Position numbers and translations under genes: made by a program. DNA of 16,491 bases from an uncultured Sutterella sp. (lineage in GTDB: Bacteria > Pseudomonadota > Gammaproteobacteria > Burkholderiales > Burkholderiaceae_F), in contig CAJLGW010000042.1 of the NCBI GenBank assembly GCA_905206345.1, positions 1 through 16,491 on the forward strand. Direction: 5' to 3'. The notes under the pieces are model-generated. The model worked only from the letters and a program-made list of their open reading frames with translations, did no database searches and had not been told where the DNA came from. Positions 16,439-16,491 of this stretch are shown piece by piece; position 1 is the stretch's first letter, and every line of letters begins with the position of its first letter.

Positions 16439-16491
16439 TCCCCGATAGCTCAGTCGGTAGAGCGACGGACTGTTAATCCGCAGGTCGTTGG
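16439..16491 (+). tRNA. tRNA-Asn (anticodon GUU), copy 3, partial
   Basis: The first 53 nt, including the D arm, the GTT anticodon loop and the start of the T arm, are identical to copies 1 and 2. The 3' part is cut by the window edge. Confidence 0.93.

Larger units (their letters stand above)
16211..16491 (+). repeat. Tandem 114-bp repeat carrying tRNA-Asn
   Basis: The unit is a 76-bp tRNA gene plus a 38-bp spacer, with starts at 16211, 16325 and 16439. The two complete spacers (16287-16324 and 16401-16438) are identical, as are the tRNA sequences. Each spacer contains a small stem, AGTTT/AAACT closing around TTCG, followed by GTTTTAT, perhaps an RNA processing signal. The array continues past the window. 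Confidence 0.95.

Overview
The window looks like a chromosomal segment of a betaproteobacterium, probably a Sutterellaceae-type gut member of the Burkholderiales. This is an inference from the ParC/ParE and RF2 sequence style, the prfB-lysS gene order, a DcuC transporter and a large autotransporter in a moderate-GC genome. No 16S rRNA or taxon-specific marker is present to confirm it. Most of the window is core housekeeping sequence with two damaged accessory genes.

Left part (1-4205, + strand). A terminator hairpin at the window edge is followed by an AT-rich block with an inverted repeat, then a DUF4143-type P-loop ATPase gene that is broken twice (stop at codon 5, frameshift near 427-432). 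Next come an intact M20D metallo-amidohydrolase and a DcuC-family C4-dicarboxylate carrier. The carrier has its own likely promoter, with a perfect 17-bp palindrome between the -35 and -10, and ends in a strong terminator.

Middle part (4163-8675, - strand). Read right to left: a diverged spermidine-synthase-fold protein with its own terminator; prfB (RF2) with the canonical +1 programmed frameshift; lysS directly behind it; a 10-bp hairpin; and a Nudix hydrolase ending in a terminator. prfB and lysS form a translation operon, and the Nudix gene may be a distal member.

Right part (8676-16491). A + strand autotransporter (signal peptide, cysteine-free passenger, C-terminal beta-barrel) is interrupted by a one-base frameshift just after the signal peptide. 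It converges on parC, with one bidirectional terminator between them. parE-parC (topoisomerase IV) form a tight - strand operon. ParC carries an unusual ~95-residue glutamate-rich N-terminal extension and a leucine at the position of E. coli Ser80. Upstream of parE lies a tRNA-Arg(CCU) gene (-), divergent from a tandem array of at least three identical tRNA-Asn(GUU) genes (+) in a 114-bp repeat that runs off the window end.

I found no CRISPR array, insertion sequence, phage module or clearly new multi-gene system. The most interesting points are the operator-like palindrome at dcuC, the ParC extension and residue 170, and the two broken accessory genes.
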